NCBI GenBank assembly: GCA_016927115.1
Contig: JAFGNH010000025.1
Location: forward strand, 1-64,000
Length of the DNA stretch: 64,000 bases
Origin: Anaerolineales bacterium
GTDB taxonomy: Bacteria; Chloroflexota; Anaerolineae; Anaerolineales; E44-bin32
Direction: 5' to 3'
Positions within the stretch are counted from its first letter, which is position 1. Each line of letters opens with the position of its first letter. The notes under the pieces are model-generated. The model made no database searches and was not told the DNA's origin. It was given only the letters and a program-made list of their open reading frames with translations. This document shows positions 13,001 to 23,977 of this stretch, one piece after another. Both the position numbers and the translations under genes were made by a program.

Positions 13001-14344
13001 TCAGCCATTTTTCATTTTGTTGCGCATTGAAACCCGGAGAGCATATTGATGAAGCTGTTTCAACCGGGCGGTTTGCTCGGGGTCCAAATCTTCCTGATAA
13101 GCCCCTTGCATCATTGCATTCAGGCAGTCCTCATCGATTTCCTCTGCGCGAGAATTGATCAGCGTCTTGGCTTCTTCAATATCTTCGGAATCCATAATTT
13201 CCTGAGCCAGCTGGAGGCCGCCGGGCAGGGAAGATCTGATAAGGTTTCTTATCTGTTGGTCAACTGTATTCAAACGATCGAGGAGTTCATGGTCTTTCTT
13301 TTCCTGGGCTGTGCGAATATTCGCTTGCAGGATTCCCAGAAAGAGCTCATCAATATACGGCAGCGCAGCCATCACTGCCTTCTCCACTTCCTTTGCGTTT
13401 ACGATGGATTGAAGGAGGGCATTGGATTGATTGACCCTTGCTTCCTGCAGCTTATCGATTTCATCGGTTAGATCGAGGATGGTCTTCCGGAGCTTTTCCA
13501 GCCGTTCTTTCTCGGAATCCACAGCAGCATCAATTTTCTCAGTGAGGAGCTGGAAGAAGGTGTAATCGAGAGCAGGCCGTATCATGCTGACCAGAGCGGA
13601 GACCCGATCTTCGTTCGGAGCTTTGATCAATAGATCAAGAATCGCCTCGCGATCCAGTTTATCGCCGTATTCTTTCAGGCTTTCGGCCGCAGTCCGGATT
13701 TCCTTCTCCTGTGTTTCAAGCTTTTTACCAAAGGTTGTCAGGCGGAGTAAGGCTTCGATTTTTTGGGCAGCCGCAGTTCTCGCTCGTTCATCAGGAGTTG
13801 CTTGCAGTGCGTAGCTGGCAAGTTGGAAAAAAGTCTCATCCAGGTCCTGATCATGCTCGCTTGCGAACATTTCATGCTGGTCATCTGGCAGGCGTAGTAT
13901 GTCTTCGAGCAGGCGCATTTTTGCTTTCTGATCTTCTATCTGTTCCTTTGTGATTCCGTCTGCCTCCAGGATTCGTTCCACCAATCCCTGGAAGGTAAGA
14001 GCTGATTGGGGCTGCAGAAGATAGGCTTTGCGTTTTTCCATAGGCAGACTGTTTGTTACTTCATTGATCAGTTTGCCGATTATCCGTTCCTGCTCATTCT
14101 TGGGCAGCCCAACTTCGACAGGAATGTAAGTAAGCAGCAGTTCCTTCTGGGGATCATGATAAACAAGAGGCGTCGGAATCTGCCACTGCGTATTACACAC
14201 AGGGCACTGAGCTGCGTTAAGTGAACCTGAGAGCAGATGTGCTTTCAGGTTCGGGTTTGTACCAACATCGATGAGTTGATAGAATTCCGCCTGGACGGGA
14301 TTCTGACAATTAGGGCAGCGTATTTGTGTTATATTTGCTGGCAT
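13001..14344 (-). CDS. CpXC domain-containing protein with coiled coil
   Basis: N-terminal IRCPNCQNPVQAEFYQLIDVGTNP...CPVCNTQWQIPTPLVYHDP; long helical C-terminus. Confidence 0.8.
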   Translation of the reverse strand: MPANITQIRCPNCQNPVQAEFYQLIDVGTNPNLKAHLLSGSLNAAQCPVCNTQWQIPTPLVYHDPQKELLLTYIPVEVGLPKNEQERIIGKLINEVTNSLPMEKRKAYLLQPQSALTFQGLVERILEADGITKEQIEDQKAKMRLLEDILRLPDDQHEMFASEHDQDLDETFFQLASYALQATPDERARTAAAQKIEALLRLTTFGKKLETQEKEIRTAAESLKEYGDKLDREAILDLLIKAPNEDRVSALVSMIRPALDYTFFQLLTEKIDAAVDSEKERLEKLRKTILDLTDEIDKLQEARVNQSNALLQSIVNAKEVEKAVMAALPYIDELFLGILQANIRTAQEKKDHELLDRLNTVDQQIRNLIRSSLPGGLQLAQEIMDSEDIEEAKTLINSRAEEIDEDCLNAMMQGAYQEDLDPEQTARLKQLHQYALRVSMRNKMKNG

Positions 14345-14370
14345 AGGTAACCTTTACAATAATGTGATAT

Positions 14371-15933
14371 TTACTCGGAATTACACGGGAGCGAGAAACA
14401 AATTCTCGCGCCATCCTGATAGGATTCATCCACCCAGATGTGGCCTCCATGTGCTTCGATTACCGCTTTGGCCAGGTATAAACCAAGGCCTGCACCAGAA
14501 GTCTTTTTTACAGCTGTGCGAGCTCTATAGAAACGGTCAAAGATATACGGAATGTCGTCCGGATCCACGCCGGGCCCGTGATCGCTGACACAGAGTATGT
14601 ATTCATCGCTGGTGCTTCGGCCGGATAGGGTGATCTCACCACCATCAGGTGAATATTTTACTGCGTTTGAAAGCAGATTTGTAATAACCTGGGTGATTCT
14701 TTCCTCATCTGCTATGATGACTGCGAAATTTTCTGTAACAGTGCTCTGGAAAGTATGTTTCCCGGATTGTGTCTTGAAGCGTTCGATCAGACGTGTTGTG
14801 AGCCTGCCGAGATTGACTTCCGACAGGTTAAGGACAGGAGCACCAGATTGAAGTCTTGAGGCATCCAGCAAGTCGTCGATAAGCTCTGCCAAACGGTCTG
14901 ATTCTTCTTCGATTACTGCCAGGCTGTCCTGTACCGTTTTCCGATCCCAGTGTGCGTCCTCACGCCGAAGTGTACCCACATAACCTTTTATCAGCGCAAC
15001 AGGGGTGCGCAGTTCATGGCTGATAACGGAGATGAAAGAGCTTTTGAGTTCTTCAGCCTCGCGGAATTTTGTAATATCCCGAATGTTTGCCACAATACTG
15101 AGCAAGCTTTCATCTGCTGAAAAAATGGGTGCATAGGTTATCCCGATGCTGATCAGACTCTTATCCTTTCGAATAAGGTCGCCCTCAACGTAAATCGAGG
15201 AGGGTGAATTCTTGGCAGGCCATCCGGTAGAGATTGCTTCTTCGAGAGAGGAACCAGGTTCACGCCGTTTCCATTGGATGATAGCGGCATGGTTCTGATA
15301 CAGGACATCTTCTTCCATATGCCCTGTCAGTCGAGAGCAGGCAAGATTAAAGCGGCTGAATTGCAGCTCCGGGTTCAGCAGGAAAAGCCCATCTGCTGTG
15401 GAATCAAGGACTGCATCAAGAAATTTCTTCTGCTGGGTAGCCTGGGTGAACAACCGTGCATTCATGACAGCGATCGCTGCCTGTGAAGCAAAAGACTCCA
15501 GAAAAGATGTATCCTCCGCAGAGAAGCGGCTGCGGTAAGAGCGAAACATAAAAATAGTGCCCACCACTTTCTGTTCAATCAGGAGAGGTAATCCGACACT
15601 TGTCAGCAAACCGTGGGATGCTGATTGGATGATACGTTGGAGGCGGGTGTTGACCTCCATGATTTCGAACCGGCCTGGATCTTCTGATTCAGGGATTTCC
15701 TTAAAAAGCGGTTCAAGATGTGAGAGAAATGCAGGATTGATCCCATACGATGCTGAGATTCGCCAATCGCCATTTTCTTCACGCAGTGCGATAAGACCCG
15801 CATGGCTGGCAAGGAGTTCGGCAGAGGCACGCAGAAGACGCGCCAATACTGTGCGGAGGTCAAGCTCCTCTGTGATCGATCTGGATATTTCCAGAAGGTA
15901 ATCACGTTGCCGAACCCTGAAATCAGGCAGCAT
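14371..15933 (-). CDS. GAF/PAS sensor histidine kinase
   Basis: VISHELRTPVALIKGY H-box, NLLSNAVKYSPDGG N-box, DHGPGVDPDDIPYIFDRFYR, GAGLGLYLAKAVIEAHGG. Confidence 0.93.
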   Translation of the reverse strand: MLPDFRVRQRDYLLEISRSITEELDLRTVLARLLRASAELLASHAGLIALREENGDWRISASYGINPAFLSHLEPLFKEIPESEDPGRFEIMEVNTRLQRIIQSASHGLLTSVGLPLLIEQKVVGTIFMFRSYRSRFSAEDTSFLESFASQAAIAVMNARLFTQATQQKKFLDAVLDSTADGLFLLNPELQFSRFNLACSRLTGHMEEDVLYQNHAAIIQWKRREPGSSLEEAISTGWPAKNSPSSIYVEGDLIRKDKSLISIGITYAPIFSADESLLSIVANIRDITKFREAEELKSSFISVISHELRTPVALIKGYVGTLRREDAHWDRKTVQDSLAVIEEESDRLAELIDDLLDASRLQSGAPVLNLSEVNLGRLTTRLIERFKTQSGKHTFQSTVTENFAVIIADEERITQVITNLLSNAVKYSPDGGEITLSGRSTSDEYILCVSDHGPGVDPDDIPYIFDRFYRARTAVKKTSGAGLGLYLAKAVIEAHGGHIWVDESYQDGARICFSLPCNSE

Positions 15934-15942
15934 AATGGCGGT

Positions 15943-17259
15943 TTATCTCTCCTTCTCAGCTTCGGTGATGGAGGCTTCCAGGATCTTCAGGGATTCATCG
16001 ATAATCGATTGTGAGATATTCAGCGGTGGCGCAAGACGAACAACGCTCTCACCACATCCCAGTGTGATAAGACCATTTTCAAATGCGATTTTTTCCACCC
16101 GATCACGCAGAGCCTTGTCCGGCTTGCGAGATTGTTTATCTTTGACAAAATCAATTCCGATCATAAGACCTTTACCACGTACATCTCCAATAGATGGATG
16201 GCGAACCTGGATTTCAGCAAGTGCGTCCATAAAATAGGTTCCCATTTCAGCCGCATTTTCCCGGAAGGATGCACCAATCAGTTCGAGTGTTGCCAGCCCT
16301 GCGCTGCAAGCCAGTGGATTCCCGCCATACGTGTTGCCGTGAGCACCCATGGGCCAATCCATCACGCTCTCTCTGGCCATAATCCCGCCCAGCGGAACGC
16401 CGGATGCTATGCCCTTTGCAAAGCAGACAATATCTGGCTCTACGTCCCAGTGCTCGATAGCCCACCACTTGCCTGTACGCCCGACACCTGCCTGGACTTC
16501 ATCATCAATCAGCAGGATGCCATATTTATCGCAGAGCTTCCGCAAAGCGGGGAAGAATCCATCTGTGGGAACAATGTATCCGCCTTCTCCCTGGATCGGC
16601 TCAACAAGGATGGCAGCGCAGTCATCAGGAGGAAGTGCATGCTTCAGGATGACATTTTCGATGTAATCAACGACCGTTTCACCATAATCGCGGCCATTTG
16701 TCTCCAGGATTGGACGGTATGGATCGGGATACGGGGCATGCACGACACCATTCATCAGCGGCATGAATCCCTGGCGGTATACTGGTTTACTGGCAGTGAA
16801 AGCCAGAGCTCCCATTGTACGACCATGAAAGGCTCCATAGAACCCGATAAACTGCTGCCGGCCTGTATGGTGGCGGGCCAGTTTGATCGCTGCTTCTACT
16901 GCTTCTGCACCGGAGTTTCCCAGAAAAATCTTTGCCGGCTCTTTAAACGGAGCGGTAGATACCAGTTTTTCGGAAAATTTAATCCAGACCGGATGGTAAA
17001 AATCCGAGGATATGTGCAGAAATTTTTCTGCTTGATCCTTGATTGATTGAACTACTTTAGGATGGCTGTGTCCGGTTGAGCACACCGCAATTCCAGCCGC
17101 GAGGTCAATATAGCGGTTCCCCTCAACATCCCAGACTTCAGACCCCTTTCCATGATCCATAACAAATGGGTATGCTCGTGGATAGGATGGCGAAATAACA
17201 GCTTTATCTCTCTCTAAATAGGCTTCAGTTTTAGATCCAATCTGTTTTGATGTGCTCAC
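15943..17259 (-). CDS. class III aminotransferase (acetylornithine/4-aminobutyrate aminotransferase family)
   Basis: FLGNSGAEAVEAAIKLAR, GFYGAFHGRTMGAL, LLIDDEVQAGVGRTGKWWA, CFAKGIASGVPLG. Confidence 0.92.
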   Translation of the reverse strand: MSTSKQIGSKTEAYLERDKAVISPSYPRAYPFVMDHGKGSEVWDVEGNRYIDLAAGIAVCSTGHSHPKVVQSIKDQAEKFLHISSDFYHPVWIKFSEKLVSTAPFKEPAKIFLGNSGAEAVEAAIKLARHHTGRQQFIGFYGAFHGRTMGALAFTASKPVYRQGFMPLMNGVVHAPYPDPYRPILETNGRDYGETVVDYIENVILKHALPPDDCAAILVEPIQGEGGYIVPTDGFFPALRKLCDKYGILLIDDEVQAGVGRTGKWWAIEHWDVEPDIVCFAKGIASGVPLGGIMARESVMDWPMGAHGNTYGGNPLACSAGLATLELIGASFRENAAEMGTYFMDALAEIQVRHPSIGDVRGKGLMIGIDFVKDKQSRKPDKALRDRVEKIAFENGLITLGCGESVVRLAPPLNISQSIIDESLKILEASITEAEKER

Positions 17260-17529
17260 GAATTGGTTACCTCCATGGGGTAGGATGAGTTTGTTGAATT
17301 CTCATTGCTCTTCGATCCTGTTTGATCTGACAGGTCCAGACAGGCGTCAAGCTTGAGGGTGGAGATCCTTACTCACGAAATTATATCACTGCACATTAGT
17401 GTAGCCATACTGAAGGCAGCATTTGGAAGCAACCATCCAGAATCCCACTCCTGGAAAGGGTACAAGCGGGGCATCTGTGATGAGAAAACTCCTGTGGCCA
17501 TGATATTCCCGGTCTGAGCGATTCCTGCA

Positions 17530-17566
17530 ATAAAAAAAGGCTGTCAGAATTATTCTGACAGCCTGT
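17530..17566 (-). terminator. Rho-independent terminator downstream of ftsH
   Basis: aggctgtcagaa/ttctgacagcct inverted repeat with T-run on the minus strand. Confidence 0.85.
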
Positions 17567-17584
17567 TGTGTGCTGGTGAAGGGA

Positions 17585-19480
17585 TTAATTTTTACTGGTG
17601 AGTTGATACGGAGTACCACCATTCTTTACTGGCACTTCGATATCAAATAGTTCTTCAAAAGCTTTTCGCTCGAGTGTTTCCTGTTCGATCAGGGTTTGAG
17701 CGATCAGATCAAGTTGTACACGGTAATTGGAAAGAATTTCAAGAGCACGTTCGTAGGAAGATTCAACAATCTGCCTTACTTCGCTATCGATAATTTCCGC
17801 AATACTTTCAGAGTAGTCTCGCTGTTCTGAAATTTCTCTGCCAAGGAAAACCAGTTCTTCTTTCTGGCCATAAACCATGGGGCCGAGCTTCTTGCTCATA
17901 CCCATGCGGGTGACCATGGTTCTGGCCTTTTTTGTTACCTGCTCCAGATCATGGGAGGCGCCGGAAGTAATATCGTTAAAAACCAGTTCCTCTGCGGCGC
18001 GGCCACCAAGACTACCGGTAATGTCGGCCAGCAATTTGTTTCGCGAAATCAGAATGCGGTCCTCTTCGGGCAGGGCAATGGTGAAACCACCTGCCATACC
18101 ACGGGAAATTATGCTGACCTTATGGACGGGGTCGCATTCCGGGATGGCATGCATAACAACTGCATGTCCTGCTTCATGATACGCAACAATTTTCTTTTCC
18201 TCATCGGTGATGAGTCGGCTTTTTCTTTCGGGTCCGGCAATGACGCGTTCCACAGCTTCTTGAAGCTCGTCGGCTTCAATAATCTTTTTGTCCCTGCGGG
18301 CAGCCAGGATGGCAGCTTCATTGACCAGGTTTTCCAGGTCAGCACCGACAAAGCCTGGAGTCGCCTTTGCCACTACAGCGAGATCCACATCCGGACCAAA
18401 TGGTTTACCCCGGGCGTGTATCTTCAGGATAGCTTCCCGGCCCCGCATATCCGGTCTATCAAGAATTACACGGCGGTCGAACCTGCCGGGGCGCAGCAAT
18501 GCAGGATCCAGCACGTCAGGCCGGTTGGTTGCGGCCATAATGATAACGTTGGTATCAGTATCGAATCCGTCCATCTCCACGAGAAGCTGATTCAGGGTTT
18601 GTTCGCGTTCGTCATGGCTTCCGCCCAGTCCAGCGCCACGCTGGCGGCCGACTGCGTCGATTTCATCCACAAAGACGATACATGGAGAATGGCGTTTTGC
18701 CTGTTCGAACAGATCACGAACGCGGCTGGCGCCGACACCGACAAACATTTCGACAAATTCAGAGCCGGAGATGGTGAAGAATGGCACACCAGCTTCACCG
18801 GATACCGCTTTCGCCAGCAGCGTTTTTCCTGTTCCTGGTGGGCCCATCAACAACACACCCTTCGGAATCCTGGCGCCAAGGCTGATGAATTTTTCAGGTT
18901 CCTTCAGGAATTCAACAACTTCGCTGAGTTCTTCCTGCGCTTCCTCAACACCTGCGACATCTTCGAATGTAACTGTTGGCTGGTCACCGGTGAACATTCG
19001 TGCCCGGCTTTTGCCAAATGAAAGCGCTTGATTGTTACTGCCTTGAGCCTGGCGCAGCATGAATACCATCAAGCCAACCACGAGAAGGGCTGGGAGGATG
19101 TAGGTTATCAGGCTGAGTACTGTATTCCAATCACTGGGTTCTTTGATTTCAAGCTGGACATTATCTGCTGAAAGATGGTCAGGTGATACACCCAGGTTTC
19201 CCAGCTGTTCAACCAGTGTCGTGGAAGACTCCTTGCGGGATAAGGCATTGCTGCCATCACGCATAACAATCTCAAGCTCGTTTTCATCCACTATGATTTT
19301 GGCAATTTCACCCTGTTTGATCAGGTCAGCCAATTCATTGAAGTAAAGACGGCTGTCCTGGGGCATGCTGCCGTTAAAGCGGATGATGAGTACTGCCACA
19401 ATGACGATTAGCATAAGCACAACGAGTGAGCTTCTGCCCATGGGGCTATTTTGCTGTAAATCTCTTTTCGGTCTGTTCAT
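17585..19480 (-). CDS. ftsH: ATP-dependent zinc metalloprotease FtsH
   Basis: [23 protein letters not shown] Walker A, SRH region, HEAGH zinc site. Confidence 0.98.
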   Translation of the reverse strand: MNRPKRDLQQNSPMGRSSLVVLMLIVIVAVLIIRFNGSMPQDSRLYFNELADLIKQGEIAKIIVDENELEIVMRDGSNALSRKESSTTLVEQLGNLGVSPDHLSADNVQLEIKEPSDWNTVLSLITYILPALLVVGLMVFMLRQAQGSNNQALSFGKSRARMFTGDQPTVTFEDVAGVEEAQEELSEVVEFLKEPEKFISLGARIPKGVLLMGPPGTGKTLLAKAVSGEAGVPFFTISGSEFVEMFVGVGASRVRDLFEQAKRHSPCIVFVDEIDAVGRQRGAGLGGSHDEREQTLNQLLVEMDGFDTDTNVIIMAATNRPDVLDPALLRPGRFDRRVILDRPDMRGREAILKIHARGKPFGPDVDLAVVAKATPGFVGADLENLVNEAAILAARRDKKIIEADELQEAVERVIAGPERKSRLITDEEKKIVAYHEAGHAVVMHAIPECDPVHKVSIISRGMAGGFTIALPEEDRILISRNKLLADITGSLGGRAAEELVFNDITSGASHDLEQVTKKARTMVTRMGMSKKLGPMVYGQKEELVFLGREISEQRDYSESIAEIIDSEVRQIVESSYERALEILSNYRVQLDLIAQTLIEQETLERKAFEELFDIEVPVKNGGTPYQLTSKN

Positions 19481-19571
19481 GAATACTATCTAATCTCCGA
19501 ATGCAATCGCTATGAAATATGGAATATCATTGAATTATACCGCAGCTGAAGGTGACCTGCTAGAAATCATG

Positions 19572-20615
19572 CTACGGGGCGTTTATTGGACAGGTTGGAT
19601 AAAGCAGGCAAATCCAGATCCAGAACGGTACAAGACCTCCTATAGCTACAAACGCCAGTAAACTGAGAGTAATGGCAAGCCAATCAATTCTTATGATGTC
19701 TGCAGATGGAAACAGTTCTGTTTTTTCATTTGATTCGTCATTTGGTAAGGCTGATATCGAAAAACCTTCCTGCGGTAATTCGAGTTCTTTGCTCTCATAC
19801 ACTTCCAGTACCCGGCCGAATTGGTCCGCCGTTCGGTAACGAGCTGAAGGCTCCTTGGCGAGGACTTTAAAGATGATCTGCTCCAGGGTTGCGGGAATGT
19901 CGGCATTCAGCTGACGTGGAGAGGGTGGAGGTTGGGTTAGATGCATTTCAAGCAGTTCCTCTGCATCTGTATGAATAAAGGGCAGCGAACCTGTAACCAT
20001 TTCATAGAGCATGATGCCCAGTGAATAAACATCACTCGCTGCTGAAGGAGCACCACCTGCTGCAACTTCAGGAGCAAGATACTGCGGGCTTCCCCAGATG
20101 ATTTCGGAGTGTTCTTCCGGGTTGATATCTGCCAGTGTACGGGCAATTCCGAAATCAGCGATTTTAACTCGTCCATCTGTGGTCAGCAAAATGTTCTGTG
20201 GTTTCAAATCACAATGTACCAGACCAGCGCGATGTGCATAGCCGGCGCCTGAACAGATCTGCTGCATGAGATGTACTGCCAGAGGGATGGGCAGCGGGGA
20301 ATTTTGCCGGAGGTAGCTCTTCAGGTCCTGTCCTTCAATATATTCCATCACCAGGTAGGCGATTTCACTATCCAGACCAAAATCGAACACGGTTACAAGG
20401 TTGGGATGGCTGAGATTGGCAGCTGCGCGGGCTTCGTGGTGAAATCTCTCGATAAACTGGGTATTGTTTGATAATTCAGTGTGCAGTAGTTTGATAGCAG
20501 TGTCACGCAGCAGGTTTTTATCCTGTGCATGATAGACATCTGCCATTCCTCCGCTTCCAAGATGGGAGAGAATCCAGTAGCGATTGGCAATCAGTGTTCC
20601 TGGTTTAATATCCAC
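19572..20615 (-). CDS. serine/threonine protein kinase with C-terminal TM segment
   Basis: HLGSGGMADVYHAQD, LVHCDLKPQNILL, IADFGIAR, GSPQYLAPE. Confidence 0.93.
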   Translation of the reverse strand: MDIKPGTLIANRYWILSHLGSGGMADVYHAQDKNLLRDTAIKLLHTELSNNTQFIERFHHEARAAANLSHPNLVTVFDFGLDSEIAYLVMEYIEGQDLKSYLRQNSPLPIPLAVHLMQQICSGAGYAHRAGLVHCDLKPQNILLTTDGRVKIADFGIARTLADINPEEHSEIIWGSPQYLAPEVAAGGAPSAASDVYSLGIMLYEMVTGSLPFIHTDAEELLEMHLTQPPPSPRQLNADIPATLEQIIFKVLAKEPSARYRTADQFGRVLEVYESKELELPQEGFSISALPNDESNEKTELFPSADIIRIDWLAITLSLLAFVAIGGLVPFWIWICLLYPTCPINAP

Positions 20616-20719
20616 AACAGCTCCTGTTCAGGTGGATTCTAATCGCAGAATGGAACGCGGGCAAATGATTATACCTTACTATGATTGAACTTCAGATTAT
20701 AATGTGAGCGGAGGAATGG

Positions 20720-21706
20720 ATGACAAAGACAGCTGCTCTGATCCACAATGATGCTGCCGGACCTGTTCCCTCGCGAACATTATTATCCCGGGCAGTTCGT
20801 GAGCTTGAAAGAGGTGGATGGGAAATTGATGTATACGAACCGGAGAGCGGTCGCAGTATCTCGGATCTTGCCAGTCAGGCAGTACACCAGCAAAAGGATG
20901 CTGTTTTTGTTGCCGGGGGCGACGGAACTGTGGGAAGTGTGGCAGCTGTACTCGCAGGCAGTGACACGGCGCTCGGCGTGCTTCCTGCCGGGACAGCCAA
21001 TGTATGGGCACAGGAGTTGGGTTTGCGGGGATTGGACTGGATCCATTTGTATGCACTGGAGGAAGCTGCGCGGCGTCTTGTTGAAGGCAGCGTTCGCGAG
21101 GTGGATGTAGGCGTGTGCAATGATCTGGCTTTCTTGATGTGGACTGGCATCGGACTTGATGCCCAGGTTGTAAGTGCGATGGAGCCACGCGAACGCTGGG
21201 AAAAGACATTTGGAATAGCACACTACGCAAGCCAGGCTCTGGTCAGCACAATGATGTACACAGGGGTTCCCATGCGGGTTTCTTCTGGTGAAAAGCAGTG
21301 GGAGCGGCGGTTTTTAATGGCGATTGCATCCAACATTCGGTCTTATGCAGGCGGAATTGTCGAACTTTCTCCCGATGCAAAGGTTGATGATGGTCTGTTG
21401 GAATTCTGGCTTTTCGAAGGCAAGAATATGGCTGATGCACTCTGGATCGTTCTTCAGATTCTACGGGGGGATTTGATGGAAACTCCAGGAGTGGTCCATT
21501 TCCAGGCAGCTGAGGCATTATTTGAGGCAGAAGGGACACTTACGCTCCACATGGATGGAGAACCCCGTCAGATGGAGCCTCCCCTCAGATTTTCTGTTAA
21601 ACACAAATCATTGAAAATAATTTGCCCTGCAGAACGCACCAACCCGCTTTACACGGTTCTTCATCCTCCGGTGCTGCCAGGTTCTTCACCAGGGTCGGAA
21701 TTGTGA
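20720..21706 (+). CDS. diacylglycerol/lipid kinase family protein
   Basis: VAGGDGTVGSVAAVL GGDGT motif, LPAGTANVWAQELG; ~328 aa. Confidence 0.9.
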   Translation: MTKTAALIHNDAAGPVPSRTLLSRAVRELERGGWEIDVYEPESGRSISDLASQAVHQQKDAVFVAGGDGTVGSVAAVLAGSDTALGVLPAGTANVWAQELGLRGLDWIHLYALEEAARRLVEGSVREVDVGVCNDLAFLMWTGIGLDAQVVSAMEPRERWEKTFGIAHYASQALVSTMMYTGVPMRVSSGEKQWERRFLMAIASNIRSYAGGIVELSPDAKVDDGLLEFWLFEGKNMADALWIVLQILRGDLMETPGVVHFQAAEALFEAEGTLTLHMDGEPRQMEPPLRFSVKHKSLKIICPAERTNPLYTVLHPPVLPGSSPGSEL

Positions 21707-22179
21707 AGAGGTCTGCTGATGTTGTGAAAATACTGCTGCCGGCTGCAGGATTTTTAAGCGGCCTGTTTCTGACACTGCTGTTTTTGGTGCTGTTGCCGAA
21801 AATATTTTCACTGAAGGGGACAACATCATCCGCTGGCTATACGGCTACGGTGATTCCATATGTCTTTACAAAACCACAGCAGACGGAAACACAGGAAACA
21901 CCAACAACGGCAGGTTCACAGCTTGACCTGAATATTGTAAAGTATACAGCAGGCGATAGCGTGATTGTCAGCCATACGGAAGGCCAGGGACTACGGCTTC
22001 GAGAGTATCCTTCGCTTGGCTCGCAGATGCTTTTCCTTGCCCAGGAAGGGGATCTGTACATAGTTGTAGGAGGGCCTTCGGATGCGGATGGATACCGGTG
22101 GTGGTATCTGGAGAATCAACAGGATACTGCACAAAGGGGCTGGGGGGTTGAGGAATTTTTAGAACAAATTAATGAGTAG
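21703..22179 (+). CDS. SH3-like domain membrane-anchored protein
   Basis: GTG start overlapping the upstream stop; N-terminal TM; GQGLRLREYPSLGSQMLFLAQEGDLYIV SH3b-like. Confidence 0.7.
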   Translation: MKRSADVVKILLPAAGFLSGLFLTLLFLVLLPKIFSLKGTTSSAGYTATVIPYVFTKPQQTETQETPTTAGSQLDLNIVKYTAGDSVIVSHTEGQGLRLREYPSLGSQMLFLAQEGDLYIVVGGPSDADGYRWWYLENQQDTAQRGWGVEEFLEQINE

Positions 22180-22239
22180 CATTTGCTTTTTTTGCTAAAC
22201 TGGGCTAGGATGTGCTCCCTTCAAACAGGAGGGCGATCA

Positions 22240-22566
22240 GTGCAGCCTATAGAGATTCAGGTTCAAAAGGCACAGAAAACAGTTCGCATTCAGTGGGAAA
22301 ACGGCGAAGAGAAGCGGTATAGTTTCTCTGCTCTGCGGACTCACTGCCCCTGTGCAGATTGCAGGGTGGAACGGGAGAGAAATGCCCGGGGCGGTCAACT
22401 GCAAATCCCCTTGAGAATGAATGATTGGACTGATCTGGATCGAGTGGAATTAGTCGGAAATTACGCACTGCGCATATATTGGAAAGATGGGCATCAACAT
22501 GGAATTTACTCATGGGACGTTCTCTATGGCATTCCATCGAAGCCCAGCGAGGAAAAGGAGTCGTAG
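22240..22566 (+). CDS. DUF971 domain-containing protein
   Basis: YSFSALRTHCPCADCRVERE...VGNYALRIYWKDGHQHGIYSWDVLY; GTG start after gagg. Confidence 0.85.
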   Translation: MQPIEIQVQKAQKTVRIQWENGEEKRYSFSALRTHCPCADCRVERERNARGGQLQIPLRMNDWTDLDRVELVGNYALRIYWKDGHQHGIYSWDVLYGIPSKPSEEKES

Positions 22567-22569
22567 AGA

Positions 22570-23127
22570 GTGTCGGATCCCTTAGATGAGCTGTTGGTAT
22601 ACGCTGAGCGTTCCTATATCCGTATGGAGGCGGAGCAGATAATCAGCGAATGCCTGCGGATAGGCGATGAAAGTGATTTTAACCATCTTATACAGCGGCT
22701 CTTTCTGGCGGGTTCATCGTCTATAGGGATATTAAGGGACATTCTGGAAGAAATTCGGATCAAGAAAAACGCTCTCAACAAGGAAAGTCTTGGGGTTCGT
22801 CAGGGCTTGCTGGATTCAATGGTTGAATTGGGCGTTGATTTTCCCCTCAGTTTTCTCTCAGAAAATCCGGAACATCTATTCCTTGTCCGTGAAAACCATT
22901 TGTTTGAGGATATCGCCTCTGCGGCTCCCATGCTGGATGAACGAAGCGTACATTTAGTGCAGGATATCTGCCGTGATGCCAGGGACCGGATTCGAATTCT
23001 AGCCAAACGGCTGAGCATGCTGAATACACTGGAGCGCACAGTCCGTGATTGGATGTCCAGTCTGGCGTATCAGGCAACGCGATCCAGGGATGATAATTTA
23101 CGATCACATACAGATCTTCCGATGTAA
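22570..23127 (+). CDS. hypothetical protein
   Basis: Intact 185-codon ORF, GTG start directly after the DUF971 gene. Confidence 0.6.
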   Translation: MSDPLDELLVYAERSYIRMEAEQIISECLRIGDESDFNHLIQRLFLAGSSSIGILRDILEEIRIKKNALNKESLGVRQGLLDSMVELGVDFPLSFLSENPEHLFLVRENHLFEDIASAAPMLDERSVHLVQDICRDARDRIRILAKRLSMLNTLERTVRDWMSSLAYQATRSRDDNLRSHTDLPM

Positions 23128-23147
23128 TAAAAGAGATCGGGAAAAAC

Positions 23148-23178
23148 AAAAAAGCCGCTGCACTTCAGCGGCTTTTTG
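23148..23178. terminator. Rho-independent terminator (bidirectional)
   Basis: aaaaagccgctg-cactt-cagcggcttttt between convergent genes. Confidence 0.88.
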
Positions 23179-23201
23179 CTTTTAAGTGGCATGGATTGAG
23201 A

Positions 23202-23855
23202 TTATAAGTAGTCTTTCAGGTTATGTTCGACTGCATATGCAGCAGCCTCAGCGCGGTTGCGGACATTCAGTTTGGATAGAATACTGCTGACGTAATTACG
23301 AACGGTTCCCTCTCCAAGAAAGAGCATCTCGGCAATCTGGCGGTTGGTTCTACCCTCGGAGACCAGTTGGAGAACATGCATTTCCTGCTGGGTCAGGTCA
23401 GAAAATGCCGAAGCTTCTTCCTCCCGGGCGGCTTTACGGACTTCCTGGAATACCCGCTGTGTTACTGCAGGATCCAGCAGTGCTTCTCCCCTTCCAACCG
23501 CTTCAATGGCGTTGATCAGGTCATCTCCTCCAATTTGCTTAAGGACATAACCGGCGGCGCCGGCGCGGATTGCTGAGAACAGCATTTCATCTTCAGCGTA
23601 CGAAGTCAGCATGATAACGCGGGTTTTTGGGTATTTATTGGTAATTTCCTGACAGGCTTCAATACCAGAGCCACCTTTTAACCGGATATCCATGACGATG
23701 ACATCGGGTTTGTGGGATTGAGTTTTTTCGATAGCTTCTCTGGCGGTGGCTGCTTCAGCAACAACTTCCAAGTTTGGATTCTTATCCAGCAGCGCACGTA
23801 AGCCAAGTCGAACAACTTCATGGTCATCAACTAAAAGGATGCGTTGGCGTGCCAC
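23202..23855 (-). CDS. NarL/LuxR-family response regulator
   Basis: [70 protein letters not shown]. Confidence 0.95.
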   Translation of the reverse strand: MARQRILLVDDHEVVRLGLRALLDKNPNLEVVAEAATAREAIEKTQSHKPDVIVMDIRLKGGSGIEACQEITNKYPKTRVIMLTSYAEDEMLFSAIRAGAAGYVLKQIGGDDLINAIEAVGRGEALLDPAVTQRVFQEVRKAAREEEASAFSDLTQQEMHVLQLVSEGRTNRQIAEMLFLGEGTVRNYVSSILSKLNVRNRAEAAAYAVEHNLKDYL

Positions 23856-23977
23856 AGGGCTTCCTTTCCAGGTTCCTATGAATTTAATTCAGTTTTATTC
23901 TACTTTAGCTGGATTCAGTCAGCAAGGGGCAGCTGCCCCGCATATACAGGAAGGATCTGCATATGAGGCCTGGTTGA

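Noticed and set aside
16132-17046. 304-aa plus-strand ORF
   Set aside because: Antisense to the class III aminotransferase; no domain signature.
17951-19021. 356-aa plus-strand ORF opposite ftsH
   Set aside because: Antisense to highly conserved FtsH; composition is a shadow of it.
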